A stretch of DNA of 64,000 nucleotides from Candidatus Acetothermia bacterium (lineage in GTDB: Bacteria; Bipolaricaulota; Bipolaricaulia; RBG-16-55-9): assembly GCA_016201405.1 (NCBI GenBank), contig JACQCZ010000015.1, positions 62,001 through 126,000 of the forward strand, written 5' to 3'. The position numbers and the translations under genes are program-made. The notes under the pieces are model-generated. The model did no database searches. It worked only from the letters and a program-made list of their open reading frames with translations, and had not been told where the DNA came from. Below are positions 25,924 through 34,903 of this stretch, piece after piece. Each line of letters starts with the position of its first letter. The stretch's first letter is position 1.

Positions 25924-26246
25924 TATATTCGAACCCTAAAGACGATTTCCCAGTCTGGACCGTTTGGTTCTATTCCTTCGCATACATACCACACTCTTCG
26001 CAGGCATAAAACTGGGAACCCATAGGCAAGACAGATTGCTAAGGCTCTCCAGCCTGCCTCTGGAGTGCCGACAAACCTTACTGTGGGTTCAGTGTAGGCA
26101 TGACCTACCCCACCCTCACAGGATTCGACAGTCTCAATGCCATTGCATTGAAGGCACTCAACTGCTTTTGCTATACCCAGATCAAGTCTTCCTGGTACGG
26201 GCAGTGCAGGTGCGTTCTTCCGATGCGACGATGAATCCTTATTCAA
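25920..26246 (-). CDS. Conserved small cytosolic protein, unknown
   Basis: The 108-residue protein contains CNGIETVESCEGGVGHAYTE, then PTVRFVGT, a motif I associate with short conserved proteins found in scattered bacteria and phages, of unknown function. No signal or membrane segment. Its stop (TAG, 25920-25922) interlocks with that of the convergent small gene. The 250-base gap upstream (26247-26495) holds no gene I can support. Confidence 0.65.
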   Translation of the reverse strand: MNKDSSSHRKNAPALPVPGRLDLGIAKAVECLQCNGIETVESCEGGVGHAYTEPTVRFVGTPEAGWRALAICLAYGFPVLCLRRVWYVCEGIEPNGPDWEIVFRVRIY

Positions 26247-26495
26247 ACTATCTCACCGCCCCGAAATGGCGAGAGTTTTTGTGCAGCTTTGCCAGATATT
26301 GTGCAGAATCGGGAATTTGTGCAAAGCCAATTTTTATAAGTCAAAAGACGTAGAAGAGCCAAGACAGATGCCCTCCTTTTATCCCACTCCCTTTGGGTCA
26401 TTACTCCGATGTGGGCAAATCTGGGCTCATGGTAGAGTCGAATCGACTTTTGCCTATGGAATGGAAATCAGCCTTCCTTTTGTAAGGAGCTCTGA

Positions 26496-26948
26496 ATGGA
26501 ACAACATCTTCGCGGAATGATCATCGCCAAGCCTGGCCGGATACGAGAGTGTGTCCATGCCATGCTGGCATCTCTCTCAGGGGTCGAGAGCGTAGAGCTG
26601 ATCGAAGACCCAGAAGCAGCCCTAAAATTTATCGCGAAATCATCACCAAATTTTGTCCTTTTCGGACTTCAGCTGCCAAATCCACAGTTTCAATCATTTT
26701 TGAGAGAGCTGAAATTGAAATCTCCAGAGACCAAGACTCTGGTCATTGTGGACAACATCGTGCAACAGCAATCGGCCAAGGTCGCCGGAGCCGATGAAGT
26801 TCTGCTCCAGGGCGCAACGGCTGAAAAGTTTATCGATGCATTGAGCAAAATCGTGCCATCCAATTTACTCAAAGAACATTTGGCAGAGTGTGCGGAAGCA
26901 AAGAAATCCAGCGAAAGTGAAGAGCCTCTGCACCTCACAAGGAGGTAA
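26496..26948 (+). CDS. Pseudo-receiver domain protein heading the ABC operon
   Basis: The 150-residue protein has the alternating fold of a response-regulator receiver. At the phosphorylation position it reads NFVLFGLQLP instead of the usual DVVLLDLxLP, so the acceptor Asp is gone. The conserved Lys is replaced by Gln (VLLQGATAEKF). It therefore cannot be phosphorylated in the normal way and probably binds a partner constitutively. No output domain follows, only a polar tail. AAGGAG precedes the ATG. The ABC ATPase starts two bases after its stop, and the AGGAGG that serves the ATPase lies inside the last codons. Confidence 0.72.
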   Translation: MEQHLRGMIIAKPGRIRECVHAMLASLSGVESVELIEDPEAALKFIAKSSPNFVLFGLQLPNPQFQSFLRELKLKSPETKTLVIVDNIVQQQSAKVAGADEVLLQGATAEKFIDALSKIVPSNLLKEHLAECAEAKKSSESEEPLHLTRR

Positions 26949-26949
26949 C

Positions 26950-27702
26950 ATGGTCCTCAAAACCGAACAACTGACTAAAACGTATACAGTAGGCCAAGAG
27001 CAGGTTCATGCTCTTCGTGGCGTTGACTTTCAGGCAGACCCAGGCGACTTTATCGTCATCAACGGGCCCTCAGGGAGCGGCAAGACGACATTTCTCAATC
27101 TTGTGGCCTGTATTGATCAGCCAACCGCAGGCGAGGTCCTGATCGAAGGACAACCCATTTCGGGGTTATCCCAGAGCGAGCTCGCCAATCTGCGCCGGGA
27201 TAAGATTGGCCTGATGTTCCAGTCGTTCAACTTGATTCCGGTGCTTACAGCCTTTGAGAATATTGAATACCCGCTTTTACTAAAAGGCGTTCCCAAAGCC
27301 GTGCGCCGCGAGAAGGTGCTCAGCCTGCTGGAAGAGGTTGGATTATTGAAAGAGGCCCACCGCCGCCCTGACCAGCTCTCGGGCGGGCAGAAGCAGCGTG
27401 TGGCGCTGGCCCGCACACTGGTCAATGATCCAAAGCTGGTGCTAGCCGATGAGCCAACTGGCAACCTCGATTCCAAGACGAGCGAGCGCGTCATGGCCAT
27501 GATTCAGCGCCTCAACCAGAATCACGGCGTCACCTTCTTGGTCGTCACGCACGACCCGATGGTCAATCACTATGCGGACAGGCTTGTACTCATCAGAGAT
27601 GGGCAGCTTTCGGAGACCGATCAGCCTGCAACATTCAAGGCCGACCTGAACGGAAATCAACGCGAGGATGAAGAGTATGTGGTTTCAAATCGCGCTTCGT
27701 AG
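26950..27702 (+). CDS. ABC transporter ATPase (LolD/MacB type)
   Basis: Start at 26950, with AGGAGG five bases upstream. The 250-residue ATPase has Walker [10 protein letters not shown] (39-47), Q-loop MFQSFNLIP, signature LSGGQKQR, Walker [13 protein letters not shown] and the switch His in VVTHD. This set is the MacB/LolD/FtsE subclass, which works with FtsX-type permeases to pull substrates from the inner membrane or drive mechanotransmission. It is coupled to two permeases: the next gene begins inside its last codons. Confidence 0.96.
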   Translation: MVLKTEQLTKTYTVGQEQVHALRGVDFQADPGDFIVINGPSGSGKTTFLNLVACIDQPTAGEVLIEGQPISGLSQSELANLRRDKIGLMFQSFNLIPVLTAFENIEYPLLLKGVPKAVRREKVLSLLEEVGLLKEAHRRPDQLSGGQKQRVALARTLVNDPKLVLADEPTGNLDSKTSERVMAMIQRLNQNHGVTFLVVTHDPMVNHYADRLVLIRDGQLSETDQPATFKADLNGNQREDEEYVVSNRAS

Positions 27703-29164
27703 CCTCGCCCGCAACCGGCGAAGAACGATCCTGACACTGGCCGTGATTGCTCTCGGCACAGCCATGAGCTTTGCCGTGGCTGGCTACATCGACGATGCGC
27801 TTAACAAGCTGCGCTCTGAGACTGTAAAACAGTATGGTAACTTGCAGATCGCCAACGCGAGCCTCTGGAAGGATTCGCTTGCCGGATATCAATCCATGAT
27901 TACACCCGCCGTCTATGCAAAAGTCCAGGAGATTTTGCAAAAGTACCCAGCCGTGGCTTCGTACACTCCGGAGATCATGCTCTCTGGCATTGCAACCACG
28001 GGAAGCTCCTCCAAGGGGCTGCACGCCATCGCCTTTGATCCGATCAACACTGCTTTGAATTACAACGACATTGTCGTGGATGGCGATAGAGTGCAGAGCA
28101 AGAGTACAAACATACTCGTTGGAGAAAGTCTGTCCAAAGAGTTCGATCTCAAGCTGGGGCAGAGAATCGACCTGACGGCTTCCACGGTCGGGGGACAGCA
28201 CAATCGCATTCGTCTTAAGGTGACCGGAATCTTTCGCCGAAATGACCAGAAAGATGAGAGCCAGCTCATCTTTGTGCCTCTCAGCGCCGCACAGCAGCTT
28301 ATCCAGACAAACAACTATTCAAAAGTCGCTGTGACTCTCGATAAACTCGAAGACACGGAGCCGACCGCGGCCGCGCTCCAAGCCGATTTTGATGCGACCC
28401 GGCTCTGCAACACGGAGAGCTACAATGTGCTAGTCGGCACTAGCACTACCACGCCTGCTGATAACCACACGATCATCACTGACGATAATAAGCCCGTTAC
28501 AACCAATATCTTGCAGAGCCACTCCAAAGAGAATCTGGACGCAGCCAGCATTCGCATCGCGCATGGAGCGAGCAACGGCTCTCTTAGCGTCAACAATTCG
28601 ACTGGAGAAGTGACCTACAACCCAAAGACTGATTTCGTCGGCAGTGACTCGTTTGAGGTTGAAGCCTGCACCAAAACGGGCCTCGGCTTGCAAGTGAAGA
28701 GCTGGAAGCAATTATCTGTCTATTATCAACAGGTCGAGGGCTTTTTCATGGCGCTCTTTGGCTTCTTAACTATCACAGTCGCCCTGCTCGTCTTCTTTAT
28801 CGTCTTTCAGGTTCTGACCATGTCATTCTTGGAGCGCACACGCGAAGTGGGAACGATACGTGCCATCGGGACGAAGCGGCAGCAGGTATTTGCCATGTTC
28901 ATCATCGAGAGCCTCGTGCTGGGCATTCTAGGAGGATTGCTCGGCCTCGGTGCAGGCTGGGTCTTGGGGCAGGGCTTCAATTCCATCGGGATCGACTGGA
29001 TGCCTCCAGGAGCGATACGGCCTGTGCCTGTTGAATTGACGCTCGGTTTGGGCAACGCCTGGATTCCACTGTTGATCAGCGCAGTCGCTACACTGCTCTC
29101 GGCTCTGATCCCCTCGATCCACTCCGCACGCATTCAGATTGTGGACGCTCTTCGGACCAACTAG
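27677..29164 (+). CDS. FtsX/MacB-type permease with an inserted Ig/cadherin-like domain
   Basis: Start at 27677 ([21 protein letters not shown]), with GAGG nine bases upstream. Helix 1, a large periplasmic domain (about residues 40-360) and three C-terminal helices (FLERTREVGTIRAIGTKR is the FtsX hallmark) follow MacB/LolC layout. Compared with the sister permease downstream, about 95 extra residues sit between LQADFDAT and GLGLQVKSWKQL. They include NGSLSVNNSTGEVTYNPKT and FVGSDSFEV, a pattern of Ig/cadherin-like repeats. The insertion covers about 28395-28680. Two cysteines flank the insertion and could close it. The substrate is unknown. Confidence 0.9.
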   Translation: MWFQIALRSLARNRRRTILTLAVIALGTAMSFAVAGYIDDALNKLRSETVKQYGNLQIANASLWKDSLAGYQSMITPAVYAKVQEILQKYPAVASYTPEIMLSGIATTGSSSKGLHAIAFDPINTALNYNDIVVDGDRVQSKSTNILVGESLSKEFDLKLGQRIDLTASTVGGQHNRIRLKVTGIFRRNDQKDESQLIFVPLSAAQQLIQTNNYSKVAVTLDKLEDTEPTAAALQADFDATRLCNTESYNVLVGTSTTTPADNHTIITDDNKPVTTNILQSHSKENLDAASIRIAHGASNGSLSVNNSTGEVTYNPKTDFVGSDSFEVEACTKTGLGLQVKSWKQLSVYYQQVEGFFMALFGFLTITVALLVFFIVFQVLTMSFLERTREVGTIRAIGTKRQQVFAMFIIESLVLGILGGLLGLGAGWVLGQGFNSIGIDWMPPGAIRPVPVELTLGLGNAWIPLLISAVATLLSALIPSIHSARIQIVDALRTN

Positions 29165-29176
29165 AAGGAGCTGGCT

Positions 29177-30394
29177 ATGTTTTTTAATATTGCGCTGCGA
29201 AACGTCTTTCGAAACAGACGCAGAACGGCCATCAGCTTGGGCGTGGTCGCCTTGGGTGTGGCCATCTTGTATGTCGTCGTCGGCTTCGTCTCCGCCAGTC
29301 TGGTCACGACCAAAGAGAGCCTCGCCCGGCTCTATGGCTCTGTGCAGGTCGCAAGCAGCAAATATTTTGCCAACCAGACCAAAGCTTATATGCATTTGAT
29401 GGATCAAGATGCCGCAGATCGCGCTGAAGAGATTCTAAAGAACGACCCCCATGTGCTGGGGACCGAGACGCAATTGGGCTTTACAGGGCTGATCGGGAAT
29501 ATCAAGGGGAGCACACTGCTCACCGCGCAGGGCTATGATCCCACCAACCCCGTGGAGAATTTCGGCGACCTGATTGTGGATGGCACCCCGCTTCAAGATC
29601 GCACCGATCCTCGTGAGATTCTGTTAGGAAAGAGCTTGGCCGATTCTCTGGGGCTCAACGTGGGAGACTGGATTGTCGTTGGAGCAGGAACCCAAATTGG
29701 AAATTTCAATGCAAGCGCCGTTCAAGTCGTTGGCATCATGAAATTCAATGATCTGGAGCAAGAAGGGCAATTGGGCTTCATCCCCCTTGCTGCCGTGCAG
29801 AAGCTGCTCATGACCAAAAGCAAGATTGAGCGTATCATCGTCAAGACAGACAACATTGACGCTGCGCCTCAATTTGCGCGTGAATTGCAAGCCAAGTTTG
29901 ATGCCGCTGGCATTTCGCTGCAAGTGCGCCCGTGGCAGCAGCTTAGCCCGCTCTATGCTTCCATTCGACAATTTAGTGATGTTTTTACGCTCTACACCTA
30001 TATTGGGGTATTCATTCTCGCATTCTTCAGCATTCTAGAGGTCCTGACGATGGCCTTCTTAGAGAGAAAGCGTGAGGTCGGCACAATCCGCGCTGTGGGC
30101 ACAAGGCGCCGCCAAGTCTTCTTGATGTTCGTGCAAGAGGGCGTCGTGCTGGGGGTAATCGGCGGAGTGCTTGGAGTTCTCTTGGGCTTTTTGATAGCGG
30201 CGCTGATCAATGGCTCCAGCCTCACTTGGCTGCCGCCCGGAACGATCGATCCAGTCCCAGTCATCATTGGAGCCAGTCCTCTGGTTGCCGCACTGGCATT
30301 CTTAGCAGCCTTAGCCTCTGCACTCTTAGGGACGCTCTATCCCGCGTATATGAACTCGCGACGCAATATAGTAGAGTCGCTTAGCCACGTCTAG
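29177..30394 (+). CDS. FtsX/LolC-type permease
   Basis: The 405-residue protein has GAAGGAG nine bases upstream. The N-terminal helix MFFNIALRNVFRNRRRTAISLGV is followed by a periplasmic domain of about 220 residues and the FtsX core: FLERKREVGTIRAVGTRRRQVF, then two further helices. It is the paralogue of the preceding permease without the inserted domain. The two probably form a heterodimer with the ATPase at 26950, as LolC and LolE do with LolD. The gap to the next gene (about 180 bases) holds no clear terminator. Confidence 0.94.
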   Translation: MFFNIALRNVFRNRRRTAISLGVVALGVAILYVVVGFVSASLVTTKESLARLYGSVQVASSKYFANQTKAYMHLMDQDAADRAEEILKNDPHVLGTETQLGFTGLIGNIKGSTLLTAQGYDPTNPVENFGDLIVDGTPLQDRTDPREILLGKSLADSLGLNVGDWIVVGAGTQIGNFNASAVQVVGIMKFNDLEQEGQLGFIPLAAVQKLLMTKSKIERIIVKTDNIDAAPQFARELQAKFDAAGISLQVRPWQQLSPLYASIRQFSDVFTLYTYIGVFILAFFSILEVLTMAFLERKREVGTIRAVGTRRRQVFLMFVQEGVVLGVIGGVLGVLLGFLIAALINGSSLTWLPPGTIDPVPVIIGASPLVAALAFLAALASALLGTLYPAYMNSRRNIVESLSHV

Positions 30395-30575
30395 AGAAAT
30401 AGTTTAGTACGCCAAATGACGTATGCTCTCGACCATCTTACGTAGAGATCGGCCACGCTGGCCAGTTCATTTGTCCAATCGCAGACCTGTCATTTTCCCG
30501 ATGTGTAAGAACTTTGCAGATGGTATGCTAAAGTACAGCGCTAGCAGAATCGCAGCTACAATAAAAGGAGTTGAA

Positions 30576-31403
30576 ATGAAAAAGTTTATTATTCTGTCGC
30601 TATTATTGGTACTGGGTGGAGCGGTGGGTGCCTTTGCACAAAACGGAGGACAGCCGCCATCTCCCGACGATCAGCTCTTGGGGCAGATGGATTATGAGCG
30701 CTTTGGTGCCTATTTTGATCTGAGTCAAAACAGCCCATCTTCCTCGTTTACAGTGGATGTCACAGCTCAGCGAGTCAGTGGTACCTTTACTGCAACAGTT
30801 CAGGTCTCATTCAAATTGATCAAAGGCAATTTTTATGGGCGTATTGACTATCTGGCCCCCTCTGATCTGGCTCAACAGGTATTCATCATCACACCTGAGG
30901 GCATCTTCTTCTGGAAGCCGGATCTGGCTGAGACAGGCGCCATTCGTGTTCCCGGCTCCTACGAAGTCTTCGGAGATGCAACGGTGGCCGAGGTCGTTGG
31001 AATCGGCTTCAGAGGCGATTACAAGATCGGCAAGCGGGATGACAACGTGACTCTGACCGATCATCCCGGGAAGACCTACATTCGGCTCAGCTTGGAGCCA
31101 GCTCATGATGGCGTCGCATTCCCATACGCCACCGTAGTCGCCGAGGCCATTACAAACGGCGATAAGACGACCTATCTGCCATATACACTGGAGCTCTTTG
31201 GTGTCGACCACAAAGATGACTCCGATGCTCTCCACTTCAACACGTTCGAAGAGTACGGAGACCTCAACGGCACCCCATTCTTCAAGACGCAGAACTTGCA
31301 CAACCTGATTACACCAGAGAACTACACGCGTCTCTCTGTCAGCAACATTTTGCACGAGGAGATCCCAGATGCGAAGTTCGATCCAGCACAGCTTGGCAAA
31401 TAG
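30576..31403 (+). CDS. LolA-like outer-membrane lipoprotein-sorting protein
   Basis: Start at 30576 with AAAAGGAG upstream; the longer frame is not credible. The 275-residue protein has a signal peptide (MKKFIILSLLLVLGG, cut after AFAQ). The mature domain shows the LolA/LppX half-barrel pattern: long antiparallel strands with VSFKLIKGNFYGRIDYLAP, IITPEGIFFWKPD and GIGFRGDYKIGKRDDNVTL. Such proteins carry lipids or lipoproteins across the periplasm. Its position after an ABC ATPase and two FtsX permeases is the standard context of this group and suggests it receives cargo from them. Followed after six bases by the HEAT-repeat gene. Confidence 0.82.
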   Translation: MKKFIILSLLLVLGGAVGAFAQNGGQPPSPDDQLLGQMDYERFGAYFDLSQNSPSSSFTVDVTAQRVSGTFTATVQVSFKLIKGNFYGRIDYLAPSDLAQQVFIITPEGIFFWKPDLAETGAIRVPGSYEVFGDATVAEVVGIGFRGDYKIGKRDDNVTLTDHPGKTYIRLSLEPAHDGVAFPYATVVAEAITNGDKTTYLPYTLELFGVDHKDDSDALHFNTFEEYGDLNGTPFFKTQNLHNLITPENYTRLSVSNILHEEIPDAKFDPAQLGK

Positions 31404-31409
31404 ATAGAG

Positions 31410-33086
31410 ATGAAAAGACTAGGACTGACCTCCTTATTGTTGATGGTGCTGCCTGCCCTCGTTCTCTGGGGGCAGGCAAATCCTTTGGATAGCTATCCAA
31501 CAGTGGAGGAGGTTCAGCCCCTCAAATCTCAGGCTCTAAGTATCATCCATTCGATCTTTCAAGACCCAGCACGAAAAGAGGCAGACAGACTCAGCACCAT
31601 TCTCGTTCTTAGCAGAAGTCAGGACCCAGATGCCGTGCCGCTGCTCATCGAGATTATGCTCAATGACCCCTTTGCCTCTGTCCGGAGGGAGGCTGCAAAG
31701 AGTCTTGGAGATTTTCATGATTATCAGGCCATCCCGGCCTTACGCGAAGTCGCATCAACAGAATCCTTAGCCAGCACCCGCTGGGCGGCAGGAGTCTCAA
31801 TCTTAATTATGAGGCCCATAGAGCTTGAGTTTCTAAAGAGCCTGGTGAGTGATCCAAAGGTTCTTACAGAAGCTGCTCTCTCTTTGCAGGACCCTACCAC
31901 AGCCGCGAAATTTCCACATTCATTGTGGCCAACTCTTGAGGACGGCTTTATCCAAGGGATCACAGATGCTGCAAGGTTCGATCCTATCGTGCGCTCTGCA
32001 ATGATGCGAAGCCTCTTGCAATTTGGGACTAGCAGGGCTGTTCCGGTCATCCGTACCATTCTCAATAACACAAATGAAGATCCCTTTGTGCGTGGCACGG
32101 CTGCCTATGTGCTAGGTCAATTTAAAGCGAGCGACTCTGTAGATGACCTGATCCGGTTGCTAAGCAGCGGACAGCAAGCGATTCAAGTTGGAGTATTGGC
32201 TGCTCTTGGGAGCCTGGCCGATTTCAGTGCCTTTACCCCGATCACCAATCTCCTTCAATCGAGTAAATCTGCTGAGCTTCGTCTTGACGCCGCCAATGCG
32301 CTGGCTACGTTCGGGCCAAGTGCAGTCACACCCCTCATCTCTGCAATGAACTCAGACTCGTCTCCCACAGTAAGAGCCGCTGCCATCTCAAGCCTGGTCA
32401 AGATCGGTGGCGATGATGCAAAGAGCGCTATCTTGGCATTCGTGAGCAGCGGCTACTTCGCCAAGTGCGATCCGGCGGCATGCAGCAATCTGGCATTGGG
32501 AACTCTCTCGGCGCTCGCCGAGCTAGGCGAAGGCAAATTGGCCGTCCAATTGCTGCAAAGCTCCATCGAGCAATTGAGAGATTTTCTGCCCCTGCTCTTC
32601 GCATTCGTTGAGCCCGACTTGGTGCGAGTGACCACCGAAATCGCAGAGACCGCACCTGAAGTACTGGATCTGCTTCTCAGCGATGAGAGCCCCTATTTGC
32701 AAAACCTGGGAATTGTGGCCATGAGCGCAGTGGAAGGACGAGCCGCGCGCGAGAAGATCTTGCCCTACATCTCATCCGATCAGAATGTGTTGGTGCGACG
32801 GGCGGCTTTGGAAAGTCTCGCACAGATCGCTGTCTCTGATGATGTCGATCTCTTCTCAAACTGGCTTCTGGACAAAGACCGCCGCTCAAGCCAGGCTGCA
32901 TATTCGGCCCTGAGCCATGTTGGCGACGCCAGAGCACTGACCCCTCTTCAGAGCTCGCTCTCTGCGACCCGGCTCAATACCCTTTTGCAGGCGCTGGATG
33001 CCGCTTTTGTGTATGCCAATCGCATAGAGGCGATCCACCAAGCGATGAATCAGATCACCCCGGACAGCAAGTCCACTGCCAAATAA
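31410..33086 (+). CDS. Secreted HEAT-repeat protein
   Basis: The 558-residue protein has a signal peptide (LTSLLLMVLPALVLW) and at least ten HEAT-type helical repeats, seen as DPDAVPLLIEIMLND, VRREAAKSLGDFHD, VRGTAAYVLGQFK and VRRAALESLAQIAV. These form a curved solenoid used as a protein-binding scaffold. It is last in the ABC operon, six bases after the LolA-like gene. In the periplasm it could organise the transporter or its cargo. No catalytic motif. Confidence 0.88.
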   Translation: MKRLGLTSLLLMVLPALVLWGQANPLDSYPTVEEVQPLKSQALSIIHSIFQDPARKEADRLSTILVLSRSQDPDAVPLLIEIMLNDPFASVRREAAKSLGDFHDYQAIPALREVASTESLASTRWAAGVSILIMRPIELEFLKSLVSDPKVLTEAALSLQDPTTAAKFPHSLWPTLEDGFIQGITDAARFDPIVRSAMMRSLLQFGTSRAVPVIRTILNNTNEDPFVRGTAAYVLGQFKASDSVDDLIRLLSSGQQAIQVGVLAALGSLADFSAFTPITNLLQSSKSAELRLDAANALATFGPSAVTPLISAMNSDSSPTVRAAAISSLVKIGGDDAKSAILAFVSSGYFAKCDPAACSNLALGTLSALAELGEGKLAVQLLQSSIEQLRDFLPLLFAFVEPDLVRVTTEIAETAPEVLDLLLSDESPYLQNLGIVAMSAVEGRAAREKILPYISSDQNVLVRRAALESLAQIAVSDDVDLFSNWLLDKDRRSSQAAYSALSHVGDARALTPLQSSLSATRLNTLLQALDAAFVYANRIEAIHQAMNQITPDSKSTAK

Positions 33087-33145
33087 GCATCTCTCAATCT
33101 CGTAAATCAATTTGTCTTTTTCTATAATGCCCATCAAGGGCTCCC

Positions 33146-33343
33146 ATGTTTCGATGGATCTCAAAACTGATCTGGCTCCCATTTGGTCTCTTTGGTCTGC
33201 TCTGGCTTCTTCACGCCATTGATGCCTTCAAGCTCTCACTCTTTACTGGAAACTGGCTCTGGGCGGTCTTTGGAGTGCTGGCGCTGGCCGTCAGCTTAGG
33301 ATTCATACTCTTTTATTGGAAGAAGAGTCGTAAGCGAACCTGA
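33146..33343 (+). CDS. Small two-helix membrane protein
   Basis: The 65-residue product has hydrophobic segments at residues 7-26 (LIWLPFGLFGLLWLLHAI) and 38-58 (WAVFGVLALAVSLGFILFY), ending in a strongly basic tail KKSRKRT. AAGGG lies six bases upstream of the ATG. No family is recognised. It lies five bases before the pterin dehydratase gene and may be co-transcribed with it. Confidence 0.62.
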   Translation: MFRWISKLIWLPFGLFGLLWLLHAIDAFKLSLFTGNWLWAVFGVLALAVSLGFILFYWKKSRKRT

Positions 33344-33348
33344 AGTTT

Positions 33349-33675
33349 ATGAAGAATCTGACGAAGCAAAATTGCATTCCCTGCCAGGGCAACGTGCCGC
33401 CATTAACTACCAGCAGGATCCAAGATCTGATCATTCAACTAGACCATGACTGGCGTGTGAGTAAAGAGCATCATCTTGAAAGAGATTTCACATTCAAGAA
33501 TTTTCAAGAGGCTCTTGCTTTTACTAATCGGGTTGGCAAGCTCGCAGAAGAGCAAGCTCATCACCCTGATATTTATCTGGCCTGGGGAAGAGTCACGATC
33601 ACAATCTGGACCCACAAGATCGACGGGCTCACGGAGAATGATTTTATTCTGGCGGCAAAGATTGACGAGTTTTGA
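33349..33675 (+). CDS. 4a-hydroxytetrahydrobiopterin dehydratase (PCD/DCoH)
   Basis: The 108-residue protein belongs to the PCD family, which dehydrates 4a-hydroxytetrahydrobiopterin to regenerate pterin cofactor. The active-site histidines appear as EEQAHHPDIYLAWGRVTITIWTH, the family's EAxxHHPxxxxxYxxVxxxLxTH motif, and the C-terminal GLTENDFILAAKID stretch is typical. No phenylalanine hydroxylase is nearby; many bacteria keep PCD for molybdopterin- or folate-linked roles. Convergent with the acyl-CoA dehydrogenase at 33684. Confidence 0.92.
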   Translation: MKNLTKQNCIPCQGNVPPLTTSRIQDLIIQLDHDWRVSKEHHLERDFTFKNFQEALAFTNRVGKLAEEQAHHPDIYLAWGRVTITIWTHKIDGLTENDFILAAKIDEF

Positions 33676-33683
33676 AGTAGTGT

Positions 33684-34889
33684 TTAATAGTCTTTCATTC
33701 CATATTTTTGTAAAATCCTTCGAGCCACAGAGGCTTTATGGACTTCATCTGCCCCATCATAAATTCGGGCGGCCCGCTCATGGCGATACCAGTAAGCAAG
33801 CGGCGTCTCATCGGTCATGCCAAGCGCGCCATGCGTCTGAATGGCCCTATCCAAGACCTTTTGCAAGACCCCAGCCACAAAGAATTTGATCAGTGAGATC
33901 TCATCTCGGGCAGCAGTTGCCCCTTCCTGATCGATCTTCTCGGCAGCATCGAGCACTACGAGCCGGGAGGCATTGATCTCGGCGCGGCTCTCTGCAATCC
34001 ACTCTTGAATCATCTGCCGCGTGCCCAATGGCTGACCCGGAGAGATCTCTCGAGTCGCAGCCCGCTCGCACATTAGTCGAAAGGCACGCTCACAGATTCC
34101 AATCCAGCGCATGCAGTGGTGGATGCGGCCTGGGCCAAGCCGCTCTTGCGCAATCATAAAGCCCTGATTTTCTGGCCCCAGCAGGTTGCTCTGCGGCACG
34201 CGACAATTTTTGTACTCAATTTCGGCATGGCTGGCGTAGTCGCTGCCCGTATTGCCCATCACTGAAGTATTTCTGATCCGCTTGAAACCGGGAGTTTCTA
34301 AAGGAACGATGATCTGACTCGCTCGCAGATAAGGGCTCTCGGCATTGGGATCGGTCACGGCCATCACAATGGCGAAATTTGCTCCATCCGCAGAGCTGGT
34401 GAACCACTTATGCCCATTGATTACGTAGTCGCTGCCATCTTTAGTAGCTGTCGTTCCCATCCAGACCGGATTGGAGCCAGGGTATTCCGGTTCCGTCATC
34501 GAGAAGCAGCTGCGGATCTCGCCGCGAATGAGCGGCATCAAGAATCGCTCTTTCTGTTCCGGAGTGCCATAGTGCATCAGAATCTCCATATTGCCAACAT
34601 CTGGGGCCTGGCAATTGAAGAGATAGTGCCCAATGGGGCTCTGTCCCAATTGCTCGCTCACATGTGCAAATTCCAAGAGCGAGAGCCCAAGCCCGCCATA
34701 TTCTTGTGGAATATGGGGAGCCCAGAGTCCCAGTCTTTTCACTTTTTCGCGCTTCTTTCTCAGCTCAGGCAGCAAGTCCCGAAAAGTGGAATTGAGAAAC
34801 TGGCTCTCCAATGGAGTGACCTCTTGTGACATGAATTCTGCGATTTTTTTGTGAATGATCTGCAGCTCTTCAGAAATTGAAATTCTCAT
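33684..34889 (-). CDS. ACAD10/11-like acyl-CoA dehydrogenase
   Basis: Start at ATG 34889 (MRISISEELQIIHKK), with GGTGAG just upstream. The 401-residue enzyme has FAD motifs SCFSMTEPEYPGSNP and KWFTSSADGAN. The C-terminal catalytic region reads ARIYDGADEVHKASVA, with Asp where most acyl-CoA dehydrogenases have Glu. This is a mark of the ACAD10/ACAD11 branch, which acts on 4-phosphorylated hydroxyacyl-CoA rather than doing simple beta-oxidation. A kinase-fold partner of the matching type lies at 14288-15361. Last gene of the Lrp-headed operon. Confidence 0.92.
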   Translation of the reverse strand: MRISISEELQIIHKKIAEFMSQEVTPLESQFLNSTFRDLLPELRKKREKVKRLGLWAPHIPQEYGGLGLSLLEFAHVSEQLGQSPIGHYLFNCQAPDVGNMEILMHYGTPEQKERFLMPLIRGEIRSCFSMTEPEYPGSNPVWMGTTATKDGSDYVINGHKWFTSSADGANFAIVMAVTDPNAESPYLRASQIIVPLETPGFKRIRNTSVMGNTGSDYASHAEIEYKNCRVPQSNLLGPENQGFMIAQERLGPGRIHHCMRWIGICERAFRLMCERAATREISPGQPLGTRQMIQEWIAESRAEINASRLVVLDAAEKIDQEGATAARDEISLIKFFVAGVLQKVLDRAIQTHGALGMTDETPLAYWYRHERAARIYDGADEVHKASVARRILQKYGMKDY

Positions 34890-34903
34890 TATCTCACCCA
34901 ATG

